Source: an uncultured Selenomonadaceae bacterium (GTDB taxonomy: Bacteria > Bacillota > Negativicutes > Selenomonadales > Selenomonadaceae). From it: a DNA stretch of 42,320 bases. The position numbers and the translations under genes were made by a program. The stretch's first letter is position 1, and every line of letters starts with the position of its first letter. This document shows, in pieces, positions 7,095 to 16,139 of the stretch. The DNA lies in contig CAJOHG010000003.1 of assembly GCA_905234395.1 (NCBI GenBank), positions 1-42,320 on the forward strand, given 5' to 3'. The notes below the pieces were generated by a model, which was given only the letters and a program-made list of their open reading frames with translations, was not told the DNA's origin and made no database searches.

Positions 7095-9386
7095 TTATTC
7101 TTCGACGACAATGCCCGATGTGTTCTGATTGACCGCGTTGTTGCAGAAGATAAAAGCATTGCCCGCACAACCGCCCGCATTGGCAGGATCATCAACGCCG
7201 CGGGAACGAGCCGTTGTGTGTTCGGCAAAAGAGCCTGCTCCGCCGCCGTGATAACCTCCGCCTGCGCCGTCGTAATTGGTATCGGAACCGACGCCCGTTG
7301 ACGACGCCTGATAAGCCGAGCCGTAACCGCCGCCGCCGCCGTAGCCGCAGCCGCCGTTAGATTTTTCGCAAAGTGGCGTGCCGTTATAGGAAGTGCGACC
7401 CGCAACATAACCTGCGCCGCCCGTAGAAATCGCCGCGAGATTGAAATTGTTAATGGTGTCGGCGATGATGAGAATGTTCGCGCCCATCTTCGGTCGAATG
7501 TGCGAGGCAAAAGGATTGTTGTCGCTTGACGACGCCGCGAAATGTCCGCCGTAACCTGCGGTGCTTCTGCCGCCGCTTGAACCCGAGCCGCCGAAATTGT
7601 CGCCCGTGAATGAATCGGCACCTTTCCAACCGCCGCCGTCGATTTGAATTCCTTCGGCAATGCCAATGCCGCCGAGAAAATTGCCCGTGTAAGTCGCGCC
7701 GATTCGCGTATTCTCATTCATCGTCAAGACGTTAGCCAAAATGAAAACCGCACCGTGACCGCCGCCGGGCGGAAATCGGATTGACATGTTGGCGTTTGAA
7801 AGTTTCTCGCCGTAATTAATCCGGCCCGCCGCGTAGGAAGTGTCGCCGTGGTATGCATTCTTCGTGCCGGTAATGCAAGGCATTCCCAGTGCCGTCACGT
7901 CGAGTTGCCCGCCGCTCAAGTTGCAAGTTCCTTTGCACGCCAAGGCGCATATTCCGCCGTAGCCGAAAATATTTGATTCGCTCGCGTGTCCCCAATATGG
8001 CGGCGTCTCGTAGTAGCGTTGATTCAGCGTGAAATTATTGAACTGCGGTATCGACACCAACTGCAAAGCCGTCGTCGAATCAATTTCGGGCACGGGCGTG
8101 TCAAGCGTTATCTTCGTCGCCGTCACAGATAAAACATGCGCAACAATCATCTTGCCGTGTTCGTCGCGACAAGTGGTCGTGTCGGTTGAGGTTGAAGTCC
8201 CGACAATCATCACCGGAGAATTCGCCGCTATCGGTGCCAAACCGTTCGTAGTCTTGTAATCGTAAGTCAGTTGCTTACGATCTGCGCTTACCGCCGTGAT
8301 TCGCGCGTAATTATTTATACAAACCGTCGGATTCGTGACGTTGCCCAACGAGCCGTCGCCGAAATCGTGTATGTTGAAACTGGTCGCGGGCAGTGCGGGA
8401 TTGTCAATCAAATCAATCGCCGCGCAACCTTCGTCGTCGAAATCGTAAGGCAACATGCCGTAAGCAACATAAGCCCTGCCGAGTCCTTGCCCTTCGGTCA
8501 GAGCCGTCGAACGATATTTGCTGAAAAGTTGCAAGCCGAAATATTGACAGATTCGCCTGCGTCCTTGATGAATCAGCAGAATTGTGGAGCCGCCGATGTT
8601 GGTCACGTTTGCAGGTTTATTGGCGGAATCAGCCGCGCCGCGACAATTCAACACGCCCTTTGAATTAACGTTGCCGATTCGACTGGTGCGCAGTGTCGCC
8701 GAACCGTCGGCAGTGACCGGCGAGGCATAACTCGTGACGATAAAGCAAGCTCCGTCGCCCGCGTTCAATAAAAATCTGTCAGCCGTAATTCCGTTTTCCC
8801 AGCCCGAATATTTATCGGTGTCGAGTTTGCCTTGAAGTTCTTGCTTGAGCCAAGGGCGCAACGTTTTTGAATCCGTCGGAATGCCTTTGTCCGTCAAATC
8901 GATGTGACCGCCCGAAAATTGCAGCGTGCCGTAATGTTTGATGACGACGATGCCGCCGCAGAAAATTGACGCGGAATAAGCCGGCGGAGCAATCGTCACG
9001 CCTTCGGGCAACGTCATGTTCTTCAAGCAAGCAAAAGTTATCGCCTGCACGTAATAATCATTGAAATTGGCGGCGGGCAAAATTTGAGTGACGTCCTTAT
9101 TCAAAGTCAACAAGTCGCCGCTCACCGCCGTTATCTGCGCGTGACACCATTTGCCCAAATATTGAGTTGCGCCCGCCTTCGACGCGCTCACGTGAAACAA
9201 TATTTGACTGCCTGCCGCGAATTGCTCATATGCGCCGAGAATTGCGTTGGCGGTGTCGATTGTGATTGATGTCGTGCTGATTGCGGTCACGTGCGCATAA
9301 CTGTTTAATCGATTTGCATTTGCCGCCTCGAATGTATTCCATTGATTGGCTTTGATGCCGCCGATGTCGTCAAGTGAAAATGCCAT
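7095..9386 (-). CDS. Glycine-rich receptor-binding adhesin
   Basis: 763 residues from MAFSLDDIGGIKANQWNTF. The first 500 or so residues are beta-helix-like with repeated AKITAVS-type strand motifs. Residues from about 540 onward carry many glycine-rich runs (GGGGYGS, GAGGGYHGGGAGSF, FPPGGGHG, GGSGSSGGRS), an arrangement that recalls the polyglycine-II sandwich of T-even gp38-type adhesins, where variable loops between Gly-rich stretches contact the receptor. This is resemblance, not homology shown here. It directly follows the gpH-like collar fibre gene (12 bases between) and is followed by a terminator. It is a likely host-range determinant. Confidence 0.65.
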   Translation of the reverse strand: MAFSLDDIGGIKANQWNTFEAANANRLNSYAHVTAISTTSITIDTANAILGAYEQFAAGSQILFHVSASKAGATQYLGKWCHAQITAVSGDLLTLNKDVTQILPAANFNDYYVQAITFACLKNMTLPEGVTIAPPAYSASIFCGGIVVIKHYGTLQFSGGHIDLTDKGIPTDSKTLRPWLKQELQGKLDTDKYSGWENGITADRFLLNAGDGACFIVTSYASPVTADGSATLRTSRIGNVNSKGVLNCRGAADSANKPANVTNIGGSTILLIHQGRRRICQYFGLQLFSKYRSTALTEGQGLGRAYVAYGMLPYDFDDEGCAAIDLIDNPALPATSFNIHDFGDGSLGNVTNPTVCINNYARITAVSADRKQLTYDYKTTNGLAPIAANSPVMIVGTSTSTDTTTCRDEHGKMIVAHVLSVTATKITLDTPVPEIDSTTALQLVSIPQFNNFTLNQRYYETPPYWGHASESNIFGYGGICALACKGTCNLSGGQLDVTALGMPCITGTKNAYHGDTSYAAGRINYGEKLSNANMSIRFPPGGGHGAVFILANVLTMNENTRIGATYTGNFLGGIGIAEGIQIDGGGWKGADSFTGDNFGGSGSSGGRSTAGYGGHFAASSSDNNPFASHIRPKMGANILIIADTINNFNLAAISTGGAGYVAGRTSYNGTPLCEKSNGGCGYGGGGGYGSAYQASSTGVGSDTNYDGAGGGYHGGGAGSFAEHTTARSRGVDDPANAGGCAGNAFIFCNNAVNQNTSGIVVEE

Positions 9387-9398
9387 TTCCTAACCTCC

Positions 9399-10760
9399 TC
9401 ACGCGTTGATGGTGAATTCGCCGCTTGACGTGAAGCCGTATTCGCCGCTCAACGTAAACGCTCCGACATTCGCCTGCGTGGTGTTCAAAGTTAAAGTCGT
9501 CAAGGCATTTGAGCCTGAGCCTTTCCACGTGCCGTAATTGTTCGTGGCAGTCAACGAGCGAATTTCGCCCGCGCCCAATATTTTATTTTCGCCGAACATC
9601 ACCGTCGAACGCATGAGTTTCGTTTTGCTCAAGTTGTAAGTGTTGGTCAAGGTGCTGTCGAATATTGCAATGATGACGCCCGAATTCTTTGCAACCGATT
9701 TGACGCGCACATATTCATTGCGAGTGCCGTCGGTTATCGTGTAGCAGTGACCGCTCAAAATATCTTTGTCCGTTTCAATTTGCACGCCGTGAACGCCCGC
9801 AACTTCGCCCAAAACTTTCCGCTCATATTGATCGCAAGCACTTGAATCGGAAAAATCTTCGACGAGCATCAAGTTTGGTCGCATGCCCAATTCCGATTCG
9901 CCTTTCAGCTGCATGTAAAGATTGGCAACGTTAATTTCGGTTTGAGTGACGCGCCGTTCAATGACCGGCACCAACGCCGCATCTCCGCCGAGAATTAAAT
10001 TCTGCACGTTCGACAGGCTGATTTTGTGCAAATGATTGTCGCCGCTCGTGACCCAAAAACATTCGGTCGTCGTCACGTCCGATTTCAAACTCGGTGCATT
10101 GGGATGCGGATTCGCCGATTGCTGATGATTCGTGAATTCCGTCTGCGTGATGAATGCCAAATTGCCGTCGATTATCGCCGTAACGTTCGTCGCCTCGTCA
10201 ACGACCGTCACTATCGCCATTATCACGTCCCAAACGGTATCTGAATCGCCGCCGGGTATGTATTCGCTCAAAACGCCCGTATTCCGATAGCAATAAAGTT
10301 TCTCTTCGCCGCTGTCCGGGTCTCGTGCAAATAAACCGAATTCGCGCATGTAAAAGCCTTGCGTCAGAGTGGCATTTTGCACACGACATTTAACGCAGGC
10401 AGTGCCGCCGCCCGTGAATCGGCAATCGACTATCGGCAACTCAAAATCTTTCGGCCCGATTAAGCCCGTGAAGTTGTATTCTTCCTCGCGCGTAGTCTCC
10501 ACCGGTTGACCGTCTCTCATCGAATCGCCGAATTGTATTTTGGTATAAACCAGCTGTTTGCCCGCAACTGCCTTCGCCAAAAGGTCAAAGCCGTCTTTCG
10601 TCAAATGCGAGCCGTCTTTTAATTTCGCTACGTCCGAATCCAATTCAAGCAACGATTGACTTCGGAGCGCAACGATATTCGCCGTCAGCTGATTTATTTG
10701 CGCCGTCGAAAGATTCATCCCGTTGATTATGCTCGCGATTTGGCTTTCAAGTGATGCCAT
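9399..10760 (-). CDS. H: Tail-collar fibre protein (gpH-like N-terminus)
   Basis: 453 residues from MASLESQIASIINGMNLST. The region around residues 60-215 has the classic tail-collar fibre pattern of P2-like gpH and relatives: LTKDGFDLLAKAVAGKQLVYTKIQFGDS in outline, FTGGGTACVKCRVQN, FYMREFGLFARDPD, then WDVIMAIVTVVDEATNVTAI. This domain fixes the fibre to the baseplate. The rest is beta-rich and differs from enterobacterial gpH. It follows gpI after a methyltransferase remnant and a 54-residue gene, giving the P2 order J-I-H. Confidence 0.85.
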   Translation of the reverse strand: MASLESQIASIINGMNLSTAQINQLTANIVALRSQSLLELDSDVAKLKDGSHLTKDGFDLLAKAVAGKQLVYTKIQFGDSMRDGQPVETTREEEYNFTGLIGPKDFELPIVDCRFTGGGTACVKCRVQNATLTQGFYMREFGLFARDPDSGEEKLYCYRNTGVLSEYIPGGDSDTVWDVIMAIVTVVDEATNVTAIIDGNLAFITQTEFTNHQQSANPHPNAPSLKSDVTTTECFWVTSGDNHLHKISLSNVQNLILGGDAALVPVIERRVTQTEINVANLYMQLKGESELGMRPNLMLVEDFSDSSACDQYERKVLGEVAGVHGVQIETDKDILSGHCYTITDGTRNEYVRVKSVAKNSGVIIAIFDSTLTNTYNLSKTKLMRSTVMFGENKILGAGEIRSLTATNNYGTWKGSGSNALTTLTLNTTQANVGAFTLSGEYGFTSSGEFTINA

Positions 10761-10763
10761 TGG

Positions 10764-10928
10764 TTAATCGCCTCCTTGAAGTGGTTGCTCCACGACCGCC
10801 TTTTCTTCCAATTCGCCCGCGATGTATTTCAATATCATTTTCGCTTCCGACACCTTAAAGCCGATTAGCTCATGAAAAATCGCGTCTGCCGCGTCGGTTT
10901 GTTCGATTGTTAATTGCTCTCGCTTCAT
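10764..10928 (-). CDS. Hypothetical small protein, 54 aa
   Basis: 54 codons from MKREQLTIEQTDAADAIFHE at 10928. The GGAGG site before it overlaps the end of the methyltransferase remnant. It is acidic and helical, without membrane or zinc motifs, and ends three bases before the ribosome-proximal region of gpH. Unrecognised; kept because of its good ribosome site and tight fit. Confidence 0.55.
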   Translation of the reverse strand: MKREQLTIEQTDAADAIFHELIGFKVSEAKMILKYIAGELEEKAVVEQPLQGGD

Positions 10929-10929
10929 C

Positions 10930-11206
10930 TTATGCCTCCAAACTAAAAAGCTCCTGCTGTTTCAAAGCAAGAGCGTCGCCGATTCTTTTCTGTGCTATCT
11001 CATAATACCGCTCGTCTGTCTCGTAGCCGATAAAATTTCTGCTCAAAGAACGGGCGCATCAAATTGAAATCGGCAAACGACGACTTCACTCCGTTTGAAC
11101 TTGCTCCGAGGCAATACGGCGGATCTGTCGCTATCATATCAACCGAATTATCTTTGAGCGTCTTCATTCCTTCGAGACAATCTTCATTGTAAATTTCACA
11201 GCTCAT
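10930..11206 (-). pseudogene. DNA methyltransferase remnant 1 (internal deletion and frameshift)
   Basis: Starts MSCEIYNEDCLEGMKTL at 11206 with AAGGAGACGTT before the ATG, and shows the catalytic DPPY motif of N4/N6 adenine-cytosine methyltransferases (MIATDPPYCLGASSNG). After LMRPFFEQ the original frame is lost: the ATG frame ends at 11000, while a second frame carries the family C-terminus (NFIGYETDERYYEIAQKRI) down to a stop at 10930. The central target-recognition part and most of the cofactor fold are missing, so it cannot be active. A second remnant at 36410-36668 has the same junction. Confidence 0.8.
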
Positions 11207-11215
11207 AACGTCTCC

Positions 11216-12577
11216 TTAGAATTTTATCGGCTCTTGTCCGCCGAGTTTGTTTATGTCAAAACTTTTCACGACCGCCGCGTGCGATATGCCCGTCGTCGTC
11301 TCAGCATAGGCATTAACCAACAAATGATTTTCCGCCGCTTGACGACTCAACTCTTTCAAGTCGCCGATCGTCACTCCGCCGCGCAGATTGTGCACCAATA
11401 TTTTATGCTTGTTGCCCGTCGCGAACGTGAAAAATAATCTTAAAACGCCCGTCGAAGGAATTATCGTCAAGTCGTCGGCATTTGCCGGTTCGTAGCCTTC
11501 AATCAAATCGGCTTTGTGAATGCCCAGCGTTGATTCGGCTTTCGAGTTCAGAAATATTTTATTCGTCGCCGCCATGTCTCCGACCAATTTCAAATCGTTG
11601 ACAATCAAATCGCCGCGAGGATTTATCAAAAGCAACGGTTTGTCTCTGCCCGTTGCAAAATCAAAATAAATCCTCAGCCATTGCCCGTCGCCGACGAAAT
11701 CATCATCATCAGGTTCAGTTTCCGGCTCTTTATTCGTGCCGCTCGGTCCGGCAATGCCTATGTCGACAATCAGAATGTCGGCGATTGCGGTTTCTTTCAG
11801 CCGAACGTTTGAATCGGGACGATTGTTCAAGTCGCGCAAATCGGCTCCGATTGTTATCTCGCCCGTCCGAAAAAATTTTTGTCCCGCGTGCAGATTGTGT
11901 TGATTGTCGTAAAGAATCGGAGGCTTGGGCAATGCAATGCCGCCGCGAAGTCCGAATACAAATGTCGCCGTTTGAGCGTGCAGTTTCATCAGCGCACTTG
12001 AAGGTTTGCCCAGTTCAATGCCTTTGTAACCGATTTGCCCGAAGGCGTTGCCGGCTTTGATGAAAGTCGGAGTGACCGTATCCGAATAATCGACGATGAT
12101 TTTTTCAAGATGAGAGCGCACATTTTTGGCAACGTCAATCATGCGCAGGAACGTTTTGAAATCGTCGCCGGTTCCTTTAAAGCCGTGCGTGTTTATTTTA
12201 AAGCGATAAGGTTCTCCGCCATAATCTTTGCTCTCTTCAATGACGACGTTGCGGAAAATGTTGGCGGCAAGTTCTTCGACCGAAGCGACTGTTCCTTTTC
12301 TTCTGTGCCACGCGATGGAGTTGCGAATCAAATTTTTCTTTTCAGTGTCGCCAAGGAACAGCGGTTCGACAAAATCTGCGCAGAATTGCTCAAGTAAATA
12401 ATCCAAAATTTTTCCGCTAAGTTCATTCAATCGCGGCAAGTGCGAAACTTGTCGGACATCGGCAGATAATTTTTCCAACTCAACGTCAAGAGCCTGCGCG
12501 GCGGCTCGGAGTTTGTCGTCGTTCAAAAGACTGTCAGGCAAAATTTCTGTAAGTTTTGGCTGATAAATACTTCGCAA
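11216..12577 (-). CDS. I: Baseplate/tail protein I (gpI-like)
   Basis: 453 residues. Residues 1-180 match the P2 gpI pattern: SIYQPKLTEILPDSLLNDDK, then a helix with LSADVRQVSHL and the conserved IRNSIAWHRRKGTVASVEEL block. gpI helps close the baseplate wedge next to gpJ. P2 gpI is much shorter; the extra 270 residues here contain two similar segments (LRIYFDFATGRDKPLLLI and LRLFFTFATGNKHKILVH), an internal duplication of an unknown domain. The start lies 25 bases after a terminator-like hairpin and about 110 bases from a promoter in the HNH unit. Confidence 0.85.
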   Translation of the reverse strand: MRSIYQPKLTEILPDSLLNDDKLRAAAQALDVELEKLSADVRQVSHLPRLNELSGKILDYLLEQFCADFVEPLFLGDTEKKNLIRNSIAWHRRKGTVASVEELAANIFRNVVIEESKDYGGEPYRFKINTHGFKGTGDDFKTFLRMIDVAKNVRSHLEKIIVDYSDTVTPTFIKAGNAFGQIGYKGIELGKPSSALMKLHAQTATFVFGLRGGIALPKPPILYDNQHNLHAGQKFFRTGEITIGADLRDLNNRPDSNVRLKETAIADILIVDIGIAGPSGTNKEPETEPDDDDFVGDGQWLRIYFDFATGRDKPLLLINPRGDLIVNDLKLVGDMAATNKIFLNSKAESTLGIHKADLIEGYEPANADDLTIIPSTGVLRLFFTFATGNKHKILVHNLRGGVTIGDLKELSRQAAENHLLVNAYAETTTGISHAAVVKSFDINKLGGQEPIKF

Positions 12578-12603
12578 GCTCTGAGCCTCCTCTCTTGCAA
12601 ATG

Positions 12604-12651
12604 AAAAAAGCCTCGCGTATACTGTGATTGTTAATGGTCACAGCGCAGGGC
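12604..12651 (-). promoter_or_regulatory. Terminator-like leader hairpin before gpI
   Basis: Downstream of the promoter at 12667-12695 the minus-strand RNA can form a compound stem: inner CTGTGA/TCACAG (12638-12643 with 12622-12627), then GCG/CGC and GCC/GGC with small bulges, followed by six T. The gpI ribosome site follows about 15 bases later. It looks like an attenuator. Confidence 0.55.
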
Positions 12652-12666
12652 AATCGAAGTTTGTTT

Positions 12667-12695
12667 ATTGTAACCGTCCCTGCCGATTAATGCAA
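12667..12695 (-). promoter_or_regulatory. Sigma70-type promoter in HNH unit 1
   Basis: Minus strand TTGCAT (12690-12695), 17 bases, TACAAT (12667-12672), directed to gpI. It overlaps the ribosome site region of the plus-strand HNH gene. Confidence 0.6.
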
Positions 12696-12706
12696 GGAGG
12701 ATTATC

Positions 12707-13234
12707 ATGGAAATTTGGAAAGACATTTATCCCGGCTATCAAATTCCTAATCCCGAAAACAAACGCGAAGTCAACCACATAAACGAAATTAAAACGGACA
12801 ATCGCGCGGAGAATTTGGAGTGGTGCACGCACACTGAAAATATTCGTCACGCTTTCGCCACGGGCTTAGCCGCAAGGTGTCTCACTGCAGAGCAAGTTCG
12901 TTACATTCGTCAAAATCCCGACGACTTAAACACGTATGAACTCGCAGAAAAATTCGGTGTTGTCTCAACGACAATCAGTGATATTCAACCGGGCAAGATT
13001 TACAAAACAGCAGGCGGCTCCGTGCGCGAATCAAAAACTCAGCTTGTACCCGATGAAGTCCGTGCTCAAATTCGCGCCGAATATCAGCCCGGCGTCCCGG
13101 GTTGCGGCTATGTATCGTTGGCAAAAAAGTTTGGCGTCAGTACTGCGACCGTTTGGCGAATCGTCAACGAGAATCAGTCATCCTCTAAACCCGCGAATTC
13201 AACGTTGACATTCGACGGCTCTGCAACTTCATGA
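12707..13234 (+). CDS. Internally deleted HNH homing endonuclease, free-standing
   Basis: 175 residues behind an AAGGAGG site. Residues 1-14 (MEIWKDIYPGYQIP) are the start of the NUMOD4 DNA-binding module. The protein then jumps at once to ENKREVNHINEIKTDNRAEN-LEWCTHTEN, the end of the HNH nuclease. The intact family has about 60 more residues between these, including the VHRLVA motif, so an in-frame deletion is likely and nuclease activity doubtful. Two helix-turn-helix repeats follow (YELAEKFGVVSTTISDI; VSLAKKFGVSTATVWRIVNEN). The last 60 bases overlap the 3' end of gpJ antisense, so the stop was probably shifted by insertion. Relative: 32825-33117. Confidence 0.75.
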   Translation: MEIWKDIYPGYQIPNPENKREVNHINEIKTDNRAENLEWCTHTENIRHAFATGLAARCLTAEQVRYIRQNPDDLNTYELAEKFGVVSTTISDIQPGKIYKTAGGSVRESKTQLVPDEVRAQIRAEYQPGVPGCGYVSLAKKFGVSTATVWRIVNENQSSSKPANSTLTFDGSATS

Positions 13235-14292
13235 GCATTGATCTTTGTGAATTGCGGCGAATCGATTTCACAACGTTTAATATCGGCATTAATCAAACGG
13301 TGAATCAATTCATCGGGCACAATGTCCAATCCCATTTTGCTCCTTTGCCAATCAACATAATCTTGCACGGCGGCGGTTGCGGCGTCGACTATGGCGGCGG
13401 CTTGCACGGCATTTGAACGAGCTGTCCAATAGCGCACATTCAAATCGTATTCAACAACCTGCGCGGGCAACACGGTTACGTTGTCCGTCAATGGTCGCAC
13501 GGTTTTTGCATTCAAATGTTCGTTGACGGCGGATAAAATTTCTTCGCCGGGAATTTGCCCGTCCTTTAATAAAATATAAACTTGAACATTGCCGGGCGTG
13601 TCCGAATCGACGGCGACATCAGAAATTAATTGGCTGACCGATTTTGCATGAAATATATAACTTCCTTTGCTTCCCGCGCAGGAAAAACTTTCGGGCGCAA
13701 GTCTGATACGTTCGCGGAAATTGTCGTCGGTCTCTGTGTCGGCACCGCCTTCGGAAGTCGTTGTGTTTACGATTGACAGCAGAAAAGCTTGCGGGTCGAC
13801 GATTTTGTTCAATTCGCCGGGCGCATAACCGTTGCCGCTCTCGCCTTCCGCGGTGCACGTCGCCTTGCAAGTTTTAGTCGTTTCGCCCGCAACAAAAATC
13901 ACGTCATCATCGAGAGCGAAATAAATTTCATCGCCCGCCGTGAGACGTGAGCCTTTTTTTATTGTCGTTGAGGTCTGCCGCGCAGTGGACAGAGTTATTT
14001 CAACCGTGGTGACTGCTTTTGATGCCGACAATCTTTCGCAACCGACCAATGCTCCAAGATGATCCAAAAAATTCCCTGTCGAATAGGCAAGCAAGTTTTG
14101 TTTTGCAGTTTCATCAATCAGCAGGCGTTGTTGAATTATTATCGCCTCAAGTCCGCGCAGAAATAATCGTAACGGGTCGCCGCGAGCCAACGTTCTGCCC
14201 AACAAATTTTCCACAGTCGACACGATTTGCAAATCTAATTCTTGAGGGTCAGCCGTCGCGAAATTTATAGGTGAAAGTTCTGATAAGTTCAT
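13174..14292 (-). CDS. J: Baseplate assembly protein J
   Basis: 372 residues with the baseplate J layout: N-terminal SPINFATADPQELDLQIVST, the middle ERLSASKAVTTVEITLS, the conserved EGGADTETDDNFRERIRLAPE block at about residues 190-215, and the C-terminal DIVPDELIHRLINADIKRCE. gpJ forms the arm of the baseplate wedge with gp25 and gpI. Order J-I is that of P2. The HNH gene converges on its stop. Confidence 0.92.
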   Translation of the reverse strand: MNLSELSPINFATADPQELDLQIVSTVENLLGRTLARGDPLRLFLRGLEAIIIQQRLLIDETAKQNLLAYSTGNFLDHLGALVGCERLSASKAVTTVEITLSTARQTSTTIKKGSRLTAGDEIYFALDDDVIFVAGETTKTCKATCTAEGESGNGYAPGELNKIVDPQAFLLSIVNTTTSEGGADTETDDNFRERIRLAPESFSCAGSKGSYIFHAKSVSQLISDVAVDSDTPGNVQVYILLKDGQIPGEEILSAVNEHLNAKTVRPLTDNVTVLPAQVVEYDLNVRYWTARSNAVQAAAIVDAATAAVQDYVDWQRSKMGLDIVPDELIHRLINADIKRCEIDSPQFTKINAHEVAEPSNVNVEFAGLEDD

Positions 14293-14304
14293 GATAAATC
14301 CTCG

Positions 14305-14682
14305 TTACTTGTCGGCAACATCGGGTTTTACTTCCGCTTGCGTCGAATGCGCCGGTCTTGGCGGCAAATCGTTGTAAGCATTCGTCAAAACAAATGCCCA
14401 TGTCGCTATTGCTATTGCTCCTGTTGCGACCATCGAGGCGATTGTTAATCCTTGAATGTGTCGCAGTGCGCCTTTGATGTCTTCGCGCATCTCTTTCATT
14501 TCGGCGTTGTGCCGGTCTTGAGCCGCGTCTTGCCTTTGGCGAAGTTCGCGAAGTTCTTCTGCCCGCATCTGATTTTGTTGACGCATCTCCGTTTTGAAGT
14601 CGCGCAGTTCCGTTATCAGATTGTTAACGTTCGTCTCCAAAGTTGTAATGCGCCGTTCGGTGTCGCGTTCAATGTCAGTCAT
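14305..14682 (-). CDS. XhlA-like coiled-coil plus one membrane segment, copy 2
   Basis: 125 residues from MTDIERDTERRITTLETNVN at 14682 after GGAGGTGATTATA. A long charged coiled coil (about residues 8-75, with LRQRQDAAQDRHNAEMKEM) is followed by one hydrophobic segment (MVATGAIAIATWAFVLTNA) and a short Pro-rich tail. This is the plan of XhlA-type haemolysin/holin accessory proteins. It shares RQDAAQxxHxAEMxEM with the protein at 25366-25677 and with the remnant at 15740-15928. It has its own promoter inside the late operon, between gpD and gpJ. Confidence 0.7.
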   Translation of the reverse strand: MTDIERDTERRITTLETNVNNLITELRDFKTEMRQQNQMRAEELRELRQRQDAAQDRHNAEMKEMREDIKGALRHIQGLTIASMVATGAIAIATWAFVLTNAYNDLPPRPAHSTQAEVKPDVADK

Positions 14683-14701
14683 TATAATCACCTCCAAGGC
14701 A

Positions 14702-14730
14702 ATTATATCAAACATTCACCAGCCGTTCAA
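14702..14730 (-). promoter_or_regulatory. Sigma70-type promoter before XhlA-like copy 2
   Basis: Minus strand TTGAAC (14725-14730), 17 bases, TATAAT (14702-14707). The start codon of the gene is 20 bases downstream of the -10 box, so the leader is very short. Confidence 0.7.
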
Positions 14731-15714
14731 ACATTTGCGACATTCCAAAGAAACTTCGTAGCCGCTTGAATTAATCGTATGCCGCGCACGTTCAATCAAC
14801 CAGTTGCCATTAAAAAATCCATGACCTTTGAGTTCGATCACGTTGCCCGATAAAAAATCAAAACGTCCAATGACCGTCAAGTTCAGCTGATTTTCTTTCT
14901 TATTTTTATCGCGGAGCTTGTGTTTGGCAAGTTTATCGGCTTCGGCTTGCGACGTGACACGCTGATTGATGCGCAAAACTTTACCGTCCGATTTGTCGGG
15001 CGCATCGAATTTGGCACGATAAATTTCGTCTTTCTTGCCGTCCTTGTAAGTGACTTCGGCGGACTTGTAAATTTCGGTAAGCGTGGCGGTTGCGGAGAAA
15101 TTTTTAATCGTCGACGTGCCATAATCCAACGTGGCGACAGGAGTTTGCTGTTCAAGTTTTTCCTCGTCGAAGACAATCAACTTTCCGTCGGCAACTTTCA
15201 CGCACAAACCGTGATCCTTGCACAATTTTTCCAAGAACGCCAACAAACTCGTCTCTGCCAATTCTGCGCGGCTGACAGTCGGATCGTCTTGCGTGTCGTA
15301 AAATAATTCGACGCCTGCCTCGTCGGCAACGTCTTTTGCGATTTGACTAAGTTTGCAATTTTCCCAAGCCTTTGAGACGTCCGTTTGACGGAGCTTTGAA
15401 TTTTGGGAGACGGAATTGGCTTTGATTTTCATCACGGACGGCGGACAGCTGTAAGAAATTTCATCAACTTCAAACGTGCCAAGCGGCAATGATTCTTGTC
15501 CGTCGCCCGACCAATTTTCGCGAATCAATTCAATTTCGAGGGTATCGCCGCGCGTCGGAAACCAATCGGCAATGAACAATCTTTGAACGTCTTGCAACTC
15601 AATTTCAGCCGTGTCCGTTTCACCGTCGGAGACGTCTTCATAAGTGACTGATTTCAAATACGGAGATAAGTCGCGCGTCACGTCCGTACCGTTGATAAAA
15701 ATTTTGGCGCGCAT
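14716..15714 (-). CDS. D: Late control / tail hub protein D
   Basis: 332 residues, the usual size of phage late control gene D products (gp27-like hub). Visible family features: KIFINGTDVTRDLSPYLKSV at the start, the split LPLGTFEVDEISYSCPP segment, and a C-terminal KLRDKNKKENQLNLTV, FDFLSGNVIELKGHGFF block. The protein forms the hub joining tube and spike. It follows gpX and, further on, the tape measure, as in P2 (T-X/U-D). Confidence 0.9.
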   Translation of the reverse strand: MRAKIFINGTDVTRDLSPYLKSVTYEDVSDGETDTAEIELQDVQRLFIADWFPTRGDTLEIELIRENWSGDGQESLPLGTFEVDEISYSCPPSVMKIKANSVSQNSKLRQTDVSKAWENCKLSQIAKDVADEAGVELFYDTQDDPTVSRAELAETSLLAFLEKLCKDHGLCVKVADGKLIVFDEEKLEQQTPVATLDYGTSTIKNFSATATLTEIYKSAEVTYKDGKKDEIYRAKFDAPDKSDGKVLRINQRVTSQAEADKLAKHKLRDKNKKENQLNLTVIGRFDFLSGNVIELKGHGFFNGNWLIERARHTINSSGYEVSLECRKCLNGW

Positions 15715-15739
15715 GTTTCCGGTTAAAATTTTTATCGCC

Positions 15740-15928
15740 TCACTTCAAAGCCGTCATAATCAAGCCGCCGACAGCCGCCGCTGTTGCTCCGAAGCCTGCG
15801 ACTGTCGTGATTGTCATCGTGTGAATCCGGTCGCCGAGCCTGTCGATTTTGTTTTCCAATGCCAATCTGTCAGCGTCTTGTCTGTCTTGTGTCCGCCTGA
15901 TGTCTTCGCGTTGCTGTTGAAGCGACGA
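15740..15928 (-). pseudogene. XhlA-like remnant, copy 3 (5' truncated)
   Basis: An open frame of 62 codons without a start codon; a stop lies directly upstream at 15929-15931. It keeps the second half of the coiled coil (LQQQREDIRRTQDRQDADRL) and the membrane segment (VAGFGATAAAVGGLIMTALK). It aligns well with copy 1 at 25366-25677 (AQQQREDIRRLQDRQDAAQ). The promoter remains in place but the N-terminal half is gone. Confidence 0.7.
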
Positions 15929-15956
15929 TTATATATCATCTTTTCCACGGCGGCAA
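15928..15956 (-). promoter_or_regulatory. Sigma70-type promoter before XhlA remnant
   Basis: Minus strand TTGCCG (15951-15956), 17 bases, TATAAT (15928-15933). It overlaps the end of the gpX gene. Confidence 0.6.
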
Positions 15957-16139
15957 TTTGGTAACTTTCTGCGTCGTCTCAACGTCGGGCAACGTCAATT
16001 CCACGCCTGCCTTAAAAATGAACGTCTCAATGTGATTGCGGTTGGCGTTGAGGAGCTCTTCAACATAATTGCACGAGCCGAGCTGTTGAAAAGCGATAAG
16101 GTCAAAAGAATCACCTGCGCGGGTCGAATATGTTTTCAT
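15936..16139 (-). CDS. X: Tail protein X (LysM-like)
   Basis: 67 residues from MKTYSTRAGDSFDLIAFQQL at 16139, with AGGAGGTCTTTTGC before it. The pattern YSTRAGDSFDLIA...LGSCNYVEELLNANR...FKAGVELTLPD is that of P2 gpX, a LysM-like protein of the tail hub. The ATG overlaps the tape measure stop (ATGA). A longer frame to 16193 is not needed. Confidence 0.9.
   Translation of the reverse strand: MKTYSTRAGDSFDLIAFQQLGSCNYVEELLNANRNHIETFIFKAGVELTLPDVETTQKVTKLPPWKR

Noticed and set aside
1..9386. Diversity-generating retroelement affecting the adhesins
   Set aside because: No reverse transcriptase and no template/variable repeat pair was seen.
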